Origin: Thuidium tamariscinum
Lineage: Eukaryota > Streptophyta > Bryopsida > Hypnales > Thuidiaceae
Direction: 5' to 3'
Assembly: GCA_947034885.2 (NCBI GenBank)
Contig: OX344758.2
Location: 19,371,067-19,435,066, forward strand
Length of the DNA stretch: 64,000 bases
This document shows, piece after piece, positions 1-11,214 of this stretch. Below the pieces are notes generated by a model. The model saw only the letters and a list, made by a program, of their open reading frames with translations, was not told the origin of the DNA and made no database searches. Position 1 is the stretch's first letter, and the number at the start of each line of letters is the position of its first letter. The position numbers and the translations under genes are program-made.

Positions 1-2799
1 GATATTGCGAGCAGCAGGTCTGTTACTCGCCTGAACAGTGTAGCACACTCGTTTCCTTTGGGGAAGAGATTGCGCCGTTCTTGTGTGAGAGTTTCCGCGC
101 TTCAGCAGTCGGCCAAGAGCGCCAAGTGGGTCCTTGACCCTTGTGGTACGTCTCGTCCTCTTCGTTCCCCCGGATGCTGCAATCTTTCTAATGTTTCAAT
201 GTTTGTGATGGTTCAAGCTTTGTGTTACTGCGATCTTTGTGATGCTTCAATGTTTAGCTTACATACAGCGATTTGGACGTTACAATTTGGAGAAAAACCT
301 AACCCTGCTTCTTTCATAATCGGGACTTTGTGTTGATACGAGATGCCGCTGTGCTTTGTTGTTTGTTGTTGTGAAGGTGACGGGAGTACGAGTCACTTGG
401 ATGCGCCCGTGCCTCTGCCAAGCGGCTTTGAGCTCGCCTCGGTAAAATTCCTGCGTCCTCGTTTTCATTCCGAATTTGAGTTTGCCATTTCGAATTTGCT
501 AGAGCTCGATACACTCCATATTCTCTTTCGCCACACACTAGGCAACCGATGTACAGTACCCGGACATTTTCCTCACCTTCCCTCTTGCTGCAGTAGGAAT
601 GTCGACTTCCAGCAAAATTCTTGCCTATTTCCATGCTAATGTTTCATGATTTGGAAGTAGACTATATTAGGTTGTATTGCACTTTAAAATTCTCAATTTG
701 ATGGAATTGTTAGCCTGTATCACCAATTTGAAGTTGCGCATGTCTACATTGTCTCTGCAGCGAAATAATGTGTCCATGTATCTTATTTTTTGGGGTATTG
801 TACATCAGTTCAGAGGTGGAAATTTTCCAATCACACATAGACTCAGTATCTAACATTTTTAGCAGATTCCAGAATGTGATAAGAAGAATATGATAAGAGA
901 GAATGTGATCACAAAAAGTTCGAAGTGACATATTTGATCGCAGTTTCTACAGTGTCAATCACTGGAGCTTTCATGACAAGACAGCTCTGGTTCTCGGATC
1001 CTTTCTTTCTTTTAATTTGTCTACCATCATCTTTTGGATTATGATGTGACTTGCTTCTTGATATGTTAGTTTAATGGGCGTAATTTAGGATATTTGACCA
1101 TCAATTATAATCTTTGTTTCCTCATGTCTAGAGTCTTGGGAAGATAAAATCTTGAATTTTGGTGAAGACATTATTGAATTCTGATTATCCCTATTAAATT
1201 TTAAGTTTTTTTCATAATCTTTTGATATGGTCATGAATGTATAATATGGGGTTGAAAGTGTCTTATCAACAGTGAAGATTGCTTCAAGAGGTTTGTTTAT
1301 AATCTCACAAATATTTTAGAATACTAGTAAAGCAAAGTGGAAGATAGGTTGGACACCATAATCAATTCATGGATTATGTTGTGACTTGCAACTCAAGTTT
1401 AGGGTGGTAGAGATAATGAAAGTGATGCAAGCGCCAATCACAACCCTTGTTTTCTTGATATGGATCTCAAATCTCATTTATTTTGCAGATTTGTTATTGA
1501 ATTGAACTCAATGTGATTCTTTACTTCTCAAAGTACCTTGATAGAGCTGTGGAACATGACTAAGAAAGCACCTTCTATTGTTTGCTTTTCAAAGAAGCCT
1601 TGATTGATTGTGTCTCATTGTGACCTATTTAACTTGCAGGATTCTGTGATAGTCGGCCGAGTGAAGGACAGAGTTGACGTTGTGGTTCCTATTGCCACAG
1701 GTATAGTAACTTGAGCCATGCGTGTTGATTCATATGCCCACATACAACAGAAGTTGTTGTAGTGATGAGGTCTGACTCAGTGTTGTGTTGGTTTGGATAT
1801 TCTTAGAGGAAAATCTTGGATTAGTGTTCCATTTACGATATCCATTGTTGATGTCCACCACCTCTGACTATTACCACTCCGACTCTCTGATGTTGGTGAG
1901 ACCTGTGCGATACCAGTCCAACTCATATTCGATCTATTTGAATTCCTAAACCTGTGATTGCTTTTCTCAGTTTCGGGCGTGCATGCGCGGTTGGAGAAGA
2001 AGAATGGGCAACTGTTTGTAACTGATCTTGACAGCACCAACGGCACATTTATCAATGACAAGAGGCTCCGACCTGGAGCTGTCACCTCTGTACCCGTTGG
2101 AAGCTACATCACTTTTGGTAATGCATTGCTGAACTTTGTCTCGTAAAAAGGGAATCAAGTAATGCGTGCATTCTTATGTTTGTTCATCAAAACATTCAAG
2201 TTGCCACGCTTGAAAATAGAGCCAGCGTGTAACTCACCCATGATGAGAAGCTCTTGAGTTGCTTCCCATAGCTTGGAACAACTAGATCAGTTTGTTTGAT
2301 GTCTAAATGCGAGTTGGTTGCTAGTGTAGAACTCAATGGAGAATTAGATGGGCAGTGGATGAAGCAGGGGGTTTCTGTAAAATCACACTGTTTCATGCTC
2401 GTTTAGGCAACATCGTACAAAACCTCCCCAATCCATGATACATACACCCAATCACCGTGATACAAGAGAGACTTCATGAATCATGAGCAAGATTCTTTCT
2501 ACGATGTAATTAGAATATTCTTGCATTGGTCTAACTGTACTAAATCCCTTTTAGGAAATGTTCTCCATGAGTAGTACGTCAACAAGTTTATTAAAATATT
2601 CTTGCGATAGTCTAAATCCTGTTTTGAAATGATCCCCATGAGTAGTACATGAAACAAGTTTCGCATGTGGTGTGCAGGTGACGAACACTTAGCTGTATTC
2701 AGGTTTCTGCAACTAGAAGAACCGGAAGAGGCGACTGCAGAAACGACTGCAGAGGTGGTGCCAGAGGAATCTCAAGAGCAGGAGGCACAGGCGCAGTAG
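1..2799 (+). CDS. FHA-domain protein, plastid type (5' end outside window)
   Basis: Partial gene with five exons visible: <1-145, 377-441, 1640-1700, 1971-2117 and 2678-2799. Together they give 179 codons plus a TAG stop, and all junctions keep phase. The reading frame is open to the left edge, so the start codon is outside. The visible N-terminus is rich in Ser and Arg, like a chloroplast transit peptide, followed by KWVLDPCGDG. The FHA core is spread over exons 3 and 4: GRV, the phosphothreonine-contact pattern SGVHARLEKK, then DSTNGTFIND and ITFGD. The C-terminal tail is acidic and Glu/Gln-rich. FHA domains bind phosphothreonine peptides. From memory the closest plant family is the chloroplast SMAD/FHA protein of the Arabidopsis At2g21530 type; plastid location is inferred. 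The longest intron (442-1639) holds nothing I recognise. Confidence 0.88.
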
Positions 2800-3697
2800 T
2801 AGTTTTGAAGCATGTACTCACCATGGCGAAGTATCGGTAGATTATACACGAGCTTGGGATGCAGAAGGAATGCATCTGCTGTTTTCAGCTATTAACTTCT
2901 ACTGCCAACGTCTACTGCGTCTCGATTCTGTTTTTGACAATCTGACAATCTCGGTTTTGGATTCTTCCTTTTCTACAGCATTGTTCGTTGTTGCTGTATG
3001 GATTCTGCAAAGGCATTTATGTTTTCACAATACATGCATTGTGCGTTGCTAAACTGTATGCCCAGTGTTCGTGCGTTCTTATGCTCAATGCAAGCAATTT
3101 TTGCCACTATGGCTAGTTGTGATTGACATACAGGAGGCAAGTTTCAAAGTGATACTCCGTAATACTTAGTTTTGACAAGGGGCTTTAATTGTGGGCATCA
3201 TAGCATTAAGTATAAACACAATAGTAAAAAAGCTTAATAGTAGAGTTGCAACTTTTTGTTTGTTGTGTGAGTATGTTGAGATTGCAAGGCAATCAAATTT
3301 CTCAAACTTGTTGGCATTGAGATTACATTGTTAAGTGGCTAAGTAAGTGAACTCTTGAGGATTGATCACTATGGAGTACATTATTCTTTGCAACTATGTG
3401 TTGGTAGGCCCTTAGTGATGATTATCCTACATAACCTATAGTAGTTTACTTTACCATCATTTGGACTAAAAATGTTGTGAACCAATTACATTGTTGTAAC
3501 ATAGAAGTTGTTTCAAAAGAAGTCTTATGTTTTGCAATAATTGAATTTATTAGAGTAAACTATCGGTAGCCCTATGTAGTAGACTTTGAAGATGATTCAA
3601 TAGGATTGCTTCTATATTACTTTTAGAATAACAATCAAGTGCTATTTTAAGCAAAGAGATCATTATTTGATTTGTTATATTACAAGACTTTTCCTAC
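2800..3697. other. 3' flank of FHA gene, no gene seen
   Basis: The first 250 bases are probably the 3' untranslated region and polyadenylation area of the FHA gene. The rest is AT-rich. A 60-codon frame at 2870-3052 has no family resemblance and is taken as chance. Confidence 0.5.
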
Positions 3698-3973
3698 TAA
3701 GGTAGGTACACCCAAAAGCGCCAGTTTCTCTATTGTGCCTAGTTCTTGTTATTATGTTATTCAAATTTTTTTACAGTCTTGTTGGTGAGTGAAAGCATAT
3801 TCCAACGCACCAAAGAACAGTGGATTTGGATACCGTATGCAAAAGTTATTAACAGTCAAAGTGTGTTTTTGAAAGTGCCATCTATAGTCTGGGTACATGA
3901 CTGATTTTGAAAATCTATACACGTTGTACAAAGCCCTTTAAGGTCAGGTGCCATTTTGGGTGTACCTACCTTA
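3698..3973. mobile_element. MITE family A, copy 1 (276 bp)
   Basis: Terminal inverted repeats of about 20 bp: TAAGGTAGGTACACCC at the left and its complement GGGTGTACCTACCTTA at the right. The outer TA on each side fits a TA target duplication. The interior has no coding capacity. A second full copy lies at 50665-50941 in the same orientation with the same length within one base, and partial inverted copies lie near 36090 and 52380. The interior words GGATTTGGATACCGTATGC and TGCCTAGTT are shared between copies. Confidence 0.85.
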
Positions 3974-4349
3974 ACATGGTTCCTATATCTTAGCACCACT
4001 TCTAGAGTTGGTTCCAATTATTTGTTGTTGCATCATTTTTTTTATTTAGATAGCAATTACTTGTTGCTTGGCCTTCTTCTACATAGATAGCACAATTTTA
4101 TAGTGGTCACAATTCTATTTTATATTTTTGACAAAGGCAAGTAGAATCTGACTTACTAGAAAAAGTACTATCAATGAAAGCTTCAAGTAGTGATGCTTTA
4201 AAATCATGTATTAATTAGATAAAGTAAATTGGTTTTAGTGAACTATCAACAATAGTAATTGAAAATTTTATAGATAATTATCTAAAACAAGAGTAGATTT
4301 ATATAAACAAGAAATCAGTCAAAAATAAAAGAGAGTTTTTTTTTTCAAG
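3974..4349. other. AT-rich intergenic, nothing recognised
   Basis: Long runs of A and T with no frame, repeat end or RNA structure that I can support. Confidence 0.5.
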
Positions 4350-5110
4350 GCAATAAATCCCTAAAGACTAGCTTTGACTATGCATTTTTTTCCAAAAATG
4401 CTTCAAAGTTGTTATTTCTAATACAAGTACCAAATTTTTGGAAAATTTTATTTTTAGATATATGTAGCTATATGATCTTGTAGTATATTGGTTTGAAAAG
4501 ATAAGAAAATTTTCAAAAATTCCTATGATTTTGATTATAAGATATTATTGTTGAATTGACCAAAATCTTTTTTTAGCCCTACAAAAAATCAAGGAGTTGC
4601 ACTTCATAAATTCACATTAGTATAAAAAAATGTTAAAAAATGGTGGTGCCTCTTAAGATTCATTCTTGAATGCAAGTATGCTATATGCTTGAAATTTTTT
4701 AAATCATTTTGAATTATACATCATATAGGATAAAAATAATAAATAGAAAGAAGTAGAAAATCATTCAAAATACTACATTGTTAAAAATTTTAGTCATAGA
4801 ATTGAAAATTGTTAAAGCTTTTCACATGTATATGAATCATTAAAACCAATTTCAAATTCTTATTTCCAAAAAATGTGATTTTTTAATCTACCCAAGTACC
4901 CCAAGTTGTGAAAGAAACAACATATCATACATGCAATAACTTTTAAACCATATAATCAAAAATTACAAAAATTATCGGGCCTTAAAAGATATTCCTTGTT
5001 CTAACCTTCTATTAAAATTTTGGGTCTAAAACATAGAAATCTCTAATCATACTCGTACTTGCCCAAAATTGTTAGGTTGCCAAAAAAGGCACTTTAGTCT
5101 TTTAGGGATT
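4350..5110. mobile_element. Diverged TTAA-element, subfamily I
   Basis: Ends read ATCCCTAAAGAC at the left and GTCTTTTAGGGAT at the right, decayed forms of the TTAACCCCTAAAGG ends seen in intact copies. The interior shares, in order, the same words as the copy at 7579-8492, such as the TTGCCAAAAAA stretch just inside the right end. About 760 bp remain, so it has lost material. Orientation matches 7579-8492. Confidence 0.65.
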
Positions 5111-5889
5111 AATATCAATTTTAGATTTGGACTCAAATCTACTATGCAATAAATTCTAACTACTAACATGTAGCAATGAAATTGATTGAATTTAGTAAGA
5201 GCTCTTTCAAACAAGCTATTAATTCAAATACATGAATCTATTTGACCTCCCATTTGTGTTAATCACACCCACTAATAACCACAATGTTAGCAACCCTTTA
5301 GCATCATGACAAATGCATTTAGAGAGGCTAGGAACATGTTAGTGTGTTGTTTTTGTATAGATCTAAGGTGGAACCACCCATTACCAACTAGTGCCCAATA
5401 GCCAATCTTTCAATGGACATATTATCAACAAAGGCTAGATAGAATTTTTTTTTTCTCCTTTTAAAAGTTGGAACTACAAATTTATGGAATATGTCTCAAA
5501 GTAGTATGCAAGAAAGTAAGGATTGAATAAAGAAGTAGTTTTTTGTGTGATTGGAATTAGAAGAGCCCAAAGAATAGCTATGGGTCTAGTGCACTTTTTG
5601 CTTTTCAAAATTTACAGTAATTTCAATTCATGTGATAAAATTACCAAATTTTTTGTAACCCCTGTCATTTCTATCATTACACCTCCAAAAACATCTGCTT
5701 TGACTTACACTCTACCAAATCATATCTAAAATATCTTAACTTATTGGTTATAGATGCATGGTTCTACCTACCTTACTAATGCTTTTACCAATTTCGTTCC
5801 AACAAGGTTTGAAAAATCATTGAAAAATCATTTCTTGTTGGAATGTCTTCACTCTACTTGCAAATATGACTTCTCTCAAACTTTTTAGA
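5111..5889. other. AT-rich intergenic, nothing recognised
   Basis: No supported gene. CTACCTACCTTA at about 5764-5775 looks like a lone right end of one of the TAAGGTA-ended families, but I found no partner for it. Confidence 0.45.
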
Positions 5890-6145
5890 AAATATGTGAA
5901 TTGACAAATAGTTTATAGATAGTTTACAAATGTCTTGAAATATTTTTCAGTAAATTATACCAAGTAAAGACAAGTGAAATTGACATCTTACCCAAGTCAT
6001 TTCTTATTTTTTAGAGCTCTATGAAAATAGTTATGAAATTTTGAAATGGAAATGACAAAAGGCTCTAAAATGAGCACCTCCTAAAATGTACACTTCTTGT
6101 ACATTGATGAAGGCTCTGAAAAAACAACATGTACAAATAGTGTAC
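5890..6145 (-). repeat. MITE family C remnant, inverted
   Basis: Reads as the reverse complement of the family C interior (the GAAATTTTGAAGT, AGAGCTCTATG and GGCTCTAAAATG words). A GTACA-rich segment next to it also occurs near copies at 41525 and 51960. It abuts the TTAA element that begins at 6148, which appears to have inserted beside or within it. Confidence 0.5.
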
Positions 6146-6147
6146 AT

Positions 6148-7083
6148 TTAACCCCTAAAGGACCAACGTGCCTTTTTTGGCAACATAGCAATTTTGGGCA
6201 GGTACGTGTGGCTAGAAATTTTCATATTTTGGAACCAAACTTTAATAGAAGGTGTGGACGAGGAGTATCTTCAAAGCCCAACAATTTTCGTGACTTTTGA
6301 CTACATGGTTAAAAAGTTATCGCATAAAATGTTGTTTGTTTTTCAACTCATGCAGTTCGGGCAGATTAGAAAAAATCATTTTTTTTCGAAATAAAAATTT
6401 GAAAACGGTTTTATAGATTTACATATACATGGAAAGCTTTGAATCATTCCATTTGGATTAATGAGTCAAAAGTTATGAAGAATTTTAGTTTGTGGGTAGT
6501 TATAGACTCTCTTCTCTAAAATAAACTTTGAAGTCCTTTATTTTACTCAATTTTCAATATTTTTGAAAAAAATTAAAAATATTGGGTGTAGGTTGTTTAT
6601 TACAACATTTGAACCATTGGGATTGGCATGTTTCAATTCAATAAATAAATTGTTACCATTTTTGTATTTTGAATCATTCTCTACTTCTTTCTACTTACAA
6701 TTTTTTTTTGGACATGTTGTACAATTCCAAATGTTATGAAAATTTTTAAGCATGTAGACAACTTGAATTGGAGAATTAATCCAAAGAGTTGCAACCATTT
6801 TGGACATTTTTTCATACAAATGTAGCCTTCTGAAGTGCAGCTGCCTGGATTTTCGCAGTAGAAAAAAAATGACTTTTGTAACTTCAAACACTAATATCTT
6901 GCAATCTACATGGTGAAAATTTTTGAAATTTTTTCTACATCTTTCCAAACTAGTGCACTAAAAGATCCTATGGCTACATATGTCAAAAAATGTTTTTTTT
7001 TTTTGAAATTTGGTAGCTGTCTTAAAAATGACAGTTTTGAAGCAGTTTTGGTGGAAACATAGTTGTGGTCCTTTAGGGGTTAA
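6148..7083 (+). mobile_element. TTAA-flanked transposon, subfamily I copy 1 (936 bp)
   Basis: Starts TTAACCCCTAAAGGACCA and ends with the exact complement TGGTCCTTTAGGGGTTAA. It is the reverse complement, over its whole length, of the element at 7579-8492. It contains no transposase. Short frames inside (for example 6691-6948 on the minus strand) are shared between copies only because the DNA is shared. TTAA at both borders with a CCC/CCT start is the pattern of piggyBac-type insertion. TTAA is its own complement, so the target duplication cannot be told from the TIR without an empty site. Confidence 0.8.
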
Positions 7084-7436
7084 GGAGGTGCTCCATCTCA
7101 GAACTTGAGCATTTTTCGAACCTCCTACATTAACCCCAAAGTCCCATAGCACTTTTGGGTTTAAGAACATCATACTTAGGCTGATCTACCGCTTGTGCAG
7201 AGAGTTCTGCCAACCAACTGCCGTCACTCCATGCATCACCTAATGCGTCACTCTGCACACCCACTCACTGAACCAACTGACTACATGGACAGGATGCCGG
7301 CAACTTATAACTTATATTGTGAATAGTCAAGAGTGGGGAGTCAGTGCAGGCTTTTCTTTTTCAGACGGTGTTTTTTTATGACATAACTGCAGAAAAAAAA
7401 GATGTTGGAGCTATCAAATTTGGCAATTATGTCATG
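7084..7436. other. Unassigned spacer
   Basis: Less AT-rich than its surroundings, with a short CA-rich stretch around 7200-7280. No frame or structure that I can support. Confidence 0.4.
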
Positions 7437-8718
7437 TAAGGTAGAAGTACGTATTTTGGACAACCCTTATAATGGCTTCATAAGCTGACCTATTGTGGAC
7501 AATATTTGGATACATTTTTTATTCAAAAAGATTCTTTGTTTGTACCTTCTTGTTCAATCATCTCTCTTTCTTTATTGCTTAACCCCTAAAGGTTTTTGAT
7601 TATGTTTTCATCAAAATTGCTCCAAAACTGTCATTTTTAGGATAACTATCAAATTTTAGAAAAAAAACATTATTAGAATAATGTAACTGTAGGATCTTAG
7701 AGTAAACTAGTTTGAGAGCATGTACAAAAAATTTCAGAAAATTCCGCCATGTAGATTGTAAGATAATAGTGTTTGAAGTTACAAAAATCCCTTTTTTATC
7801 ACTGCGGAAATCCGGGCAGCTGCACTTCAGAAGGCCACATTTGTATGAAAAAATATTCAAAATGGTTGTTACTCTTTGGATTCATTCTTCAATTCAAGTT
7901 GGCTACATGCTCAAAAAAATTCAAATCATTTCGAATTGTACAACATGTATAAAAAAAATAGTAAGTAGAGAGAAGTAGAGAATGATTCAAAACACTAAAT
8001 GTTTAACAATTTATTTAATCTCAATGGTTCAAATGTTGTAATAAACATTCTACACCCAATGTTTTTTGTTTTTTTCAAAAATATTGAAAATTGAGTAAAA
8101 TAAAGGACTTCAAAGTTTATTTTAGAATAGAGAATCCATAACTACCTGCAAACTAAAATTCTTCATAACTTCTGACTCATTAATCCAAATGGAATGATTC
8201 AAAGATTTCCACATATATATAAATCTATAAAACCAATTTCAAATTTTGGTTTCCAAAAAAGGTGATTTTTTCTAATCTGCCCGAACTGCCCGAGTTGAGA
8301 AATAAACAACATATTATACAATAACTTTTCAACCGTGTAGTCAAAAGTCATGAAAATTGTTGGGCTTGAAAGATACTCCTCGTCCACACCTTCTATTAAA
8401 TTTTGGTTCCAAAATATAGAAATTTCTAGTCACACGTACCTGCCCAAAATCGCTATGTTGCCAAAAAAGCACTTTGGTCCTTTAGGGGTTAAGAAAAAGT
8501 GTCAAAGTTGCTCATAATAGGTGAGTCTATGAAATTAGGATGGATCCTAATGAAAAAATTGCATTTCTATTGAATGAAATATTCATTTTTGAGTTTTTTT
8601 TTTCCCCCCCCTGATGTTCCCCATCTTTATGTTTACTCACTCTGAGCTCATTGAATTTCCCACATCATACATGCTAAAATGCTTAAGTTACATGTCATAG
8701 GTATGTACTTCTACCTTA
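7437..8718. mobile_element. MITE family D carrying a nested TTAA element
   Basis: Outer inverted repeats TAAGGTAGAAGTAC (7437-7450) and GTACTTCTACCTTA (8705-8718). Subtracting the nested 914 bp element leaves about 370 bp, a MITE size. The left interior (TTTTGGACAACCCTTATAATGGCTT...) recurs inverted near 10600-10670, confirming this as a separate family. Confidence 0.7.
7579..8492 (-). mobile_element. TTAA-flanked transposon, subfamily I copy 2 (914 bp)
   Basis: Left border TTAACCCCTAAAGG, right border GGTCCTTTAGGGGTTAA. Opposite orientation to the copy at 6148-7083. It contains the doubled word CTGCCCGAACTGCCCG at about 8276-8291. No transposase gene, so it is non-autonomous. It is inserted inside family D (7437-8718). 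Confidence 0.8.
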
Positions 8719-9640
8719 ATTGAAAAGTGGATGCAATGTATGAGGGACTATGAATTGGAGTTCAGTTCAGAAAAATGTAGGATGAAACTCATTGAAGCAC
8801 CCAACACTAGGTCTTGATGGAATTTGGTACTATATTTCTTTTATATTGTTTTTATTGAATCCTTCAATGATTGGCAAGTGATTGTGAGGGAACAATAGGG
8901 AATAAATAGTGTAAACATGAGTACACATTGGAGGAGAAGGTATTGTTTTAGCACCTTGAACAATGGTAGCACAATGGCAAAGAAAGTTGTCTACAATGGA
9001 AATCATGTGATGGAACAATGTAGGCTAAACATCATGTTTAAAGAATTTTAGAATCTTTACAAATATAACTTCATTGATTGAGGAATTTTTTTGCATTGTA
9101 TGCAAGATTGAATGAAGGCTAGGGACTTTAAGACCATTACAAAAATAATTTGGATGAAAATAAGTTTTTTTCTATTTGCTAGATTGTTTCAAAGTCCTTC
9201 ATTGACTTCATAATGGTGTCTATGTCATTTAAAGGCTAAATCTTCCAGAGACATCCCTTCTATACTATTGACAAGACCTTGACAAATAACTCTATTGTTT
9301 AGTTGTTTTGGCAACTATCTATAGAATGATTTTTTTACCAATTTTTGACAAATTCACCATATAAATTTGGTGGAAGAATTTCAACTTATTTCCATAAAGT
9401 CATGTAGTTCTTTCCATAAGAATGTTTTTTTTGGGCTAATTTTTGTTCAAATCTTACTTAATTTTTGAATTGCCAACCTTTACATTACAATATCAAAGAA
9501 AAAAGAGTTAACAAAATTGCCAAAATCATTTGAAACTAGGTAATTGATTTGCCAATTTTGCAATTAACTTTATTGAGTTAAGATAATTTCATGGATGAAA
9601 TTATTTTATTAATGGACAAATGAACAAAAATAGGTGGTTA
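8719..9640. other. AT-rich intergenic, nothing recognised
   Basis: No supported gene, RNA or element end. Confidence 0.45.
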
Positions 9641-9647
9641 CTATGTA

Positions 9648-9711
9648 GGTAGTTACTGCCACTTTTTGGTACATTGTGTGAACAATGTACCAAAAAGTGG
9701 CAATAACTACC
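9648..9711. repeat. Near-perfect 30 bp hairpin
   Basis: Arms 9648-9677 and 9682-9711 pair at 29 of 30 positions around a four-base loop (GTGA). The inner arm reads GCCACTTTTTGGTACATTGT. Probably a compact foldback element or the core of a MITE. Confidence 0.8.
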
Positions 9712-9797
9712 AATTCTAAAAAAAATTTAATTTTAATTTGGATTTAGTACACTTGACATGTTCTTACAGGCCAAAGAATTTAAAATTTAAAAATAAA

Positions 9798-9834
9798 TTT
9801 TTTTGGGGTGCACAATCATTGTGCATCCAAAAAA
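9798..9834. repeat. Second short palindrome
   Basis: GTGCACAAT and ATTGTGCAT flank a single C, with T-run and A-run extensions. It lies about 90 bases from the larger hairpin, so the two may be parts of one foldback element. Confidence 0.6.
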
Positions 9835-9949
9835 GTTTTAAGCTTTTAAACTTTTAAATCTCCATTTCCCTCACCTCCTCTCCTCTTGTAATTTTTTGAA
9901 ACCAACTGATTGAAAAACATTATGGGACAAATGATCCTGTATTTGTACC

Positions 9950-10045
9950 TGTATTTGTATCTATAGCTATATCTATATTCATATCTGGACCATATCCATA
10001 TAATCCATATAGAGTATCCATATCCATATCCGTATCTGTATCTGA
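9950..10045. repeat. Degenerate TATCCA / TATCTG simple repeat
   Basis: Irregular six-base repeats of the types TATCTA, TATCCA and TATCTG over about 95 bases. Confidence 0.7.
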
Positions 10046-10299
10046 ACGGTTTAGATTAAATCTTACATGATCAATGGCTTGGGAATTTTTGAAAAATCAA
10101 TGGTGATTACAAAGGTAAGTTTTTTTGTTTTTCTTAAATCAGTGTCTTGTAAATTTTTTGAGGGGGGGCTAATTAATTGACCTGGGTGGTACACCACATT
10201 TTGTCACATTGCACATTGTCACATTGTCGGTCTACCAATATTCCATGGATGTGTACCAAGCAACCAAACGGAGAAAAATTCAAAAGAATCATTGGTAGC

Positions 10300-10672
10300 T
10301 AATGTAGAAGTACTTATAATATATAATTTAAGCATTTTATCATGTAAGGAATGCAATATTCATTGAGAAATGAAGATCAATGTATAAGGAAATAAGGATT
10401 AGGAAGAATGCTAAATTTTTTTTTCTTAAATTCAAGAAAGAACATTTTATTCAATATGAATGTGAATTTTTCATTTGCACCCATTCCAATCTCATAGATC
10501 ACTTAATAAAATTAGCTTTGCTGCTTCTCTTTAAATAATTAAGGAAAAAAATGGCTAGACAAAAACATACAAACAAAGAATCTATATCAATGAACACTGC
10601 ATCCAACTATTGTCCACAATAAGTCACCTTATAAAGCCATGATAAGAGTTGTCCAAAATAGGTAGAGTAACC
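10300..10672 (-). mobile_element. Partial MITE family D, inverted
   Basis: The right part is the reverse complement of the left end of 7437-8718 (shared words around TTTTGGACAA, TTATAA and TATTGTGGACAAT). The left part has TAATGTAGAAGTAC, a decayed terminus. Boundaries are approximate. Confidence 0.5.
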
Positions 10673-10984
10673 TTGCCAATCATCACACAGAGAAATTCAT
10701 ATCCTTCTCTATAATTGAGTAGGCACTTGCAAGCTCTCAAATTTGACTTGATTGGTTAATGCCATGTTAAGTTTGACTCCAAAAAAAAAATTCTAAAAAA
10801 GATTTCTTCTAGCAAATTTTGTTGCAACTTGAACGCAACATGAAAAAATATTTTGGACAAAAATAGCTCAATACAAAGTACAGTGATTGTGTAGTGGTTT
10901 GATTTCCGTCTCATTCCATTTGCATAATGTACAATGCGTGTATTCTAATAGTGTCCGGTTATTAGATGCATCCAGTAAATGGTG

Positions 10985-11201
10985 GATTTCAGGGTTTCTT
11001 TTTTGTTTTTTGGACAAATGGTGATGTGGCCTTCCTTTCAAGAAGGTTTTAAATTGACTAGCTCCTTAACTTAGGGGCTTTAATTGAAGGAGGCCAAAGT
11101 TTGAGTATACAATTTTGAATATGTAATTTTTGTATGCAATTTTGGCTTTGCATGATTTATGAAATGAGGTTTTAGAAGTATGTTGGCAACAATAAAGAGG
11201 G
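10985..11201 (+). repeat. Repeat family E, copy 1
   Basis: About 200 bases are repeated in the same orientation at 60271-60475. Shared words include GGTGATGTGGCCTTCCTTTC, TTTAATTGAAGGAGGCCAA and GGCTTTGCATGAT. No terminal inverted repeats were seen. It ends just before the ABCD1 leader region. Confidence 0.75.
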
Positions 11202-11214
11202 TGGGTTTACCCTA

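Noticed and set aside
6691-6948. An 85-codon frame shared with 7712-7978 and 39053-39274 (HVDCKI.VF.VTK, QLHFRR.HLYEK) that looks like a conserved protein
   Set aside because: The frames lie at the same place in copies of the TTAA element. Differences between copies are not concentrated at third codon positions, so the DNA is shared by descent and there is no sign of selection on a protein.
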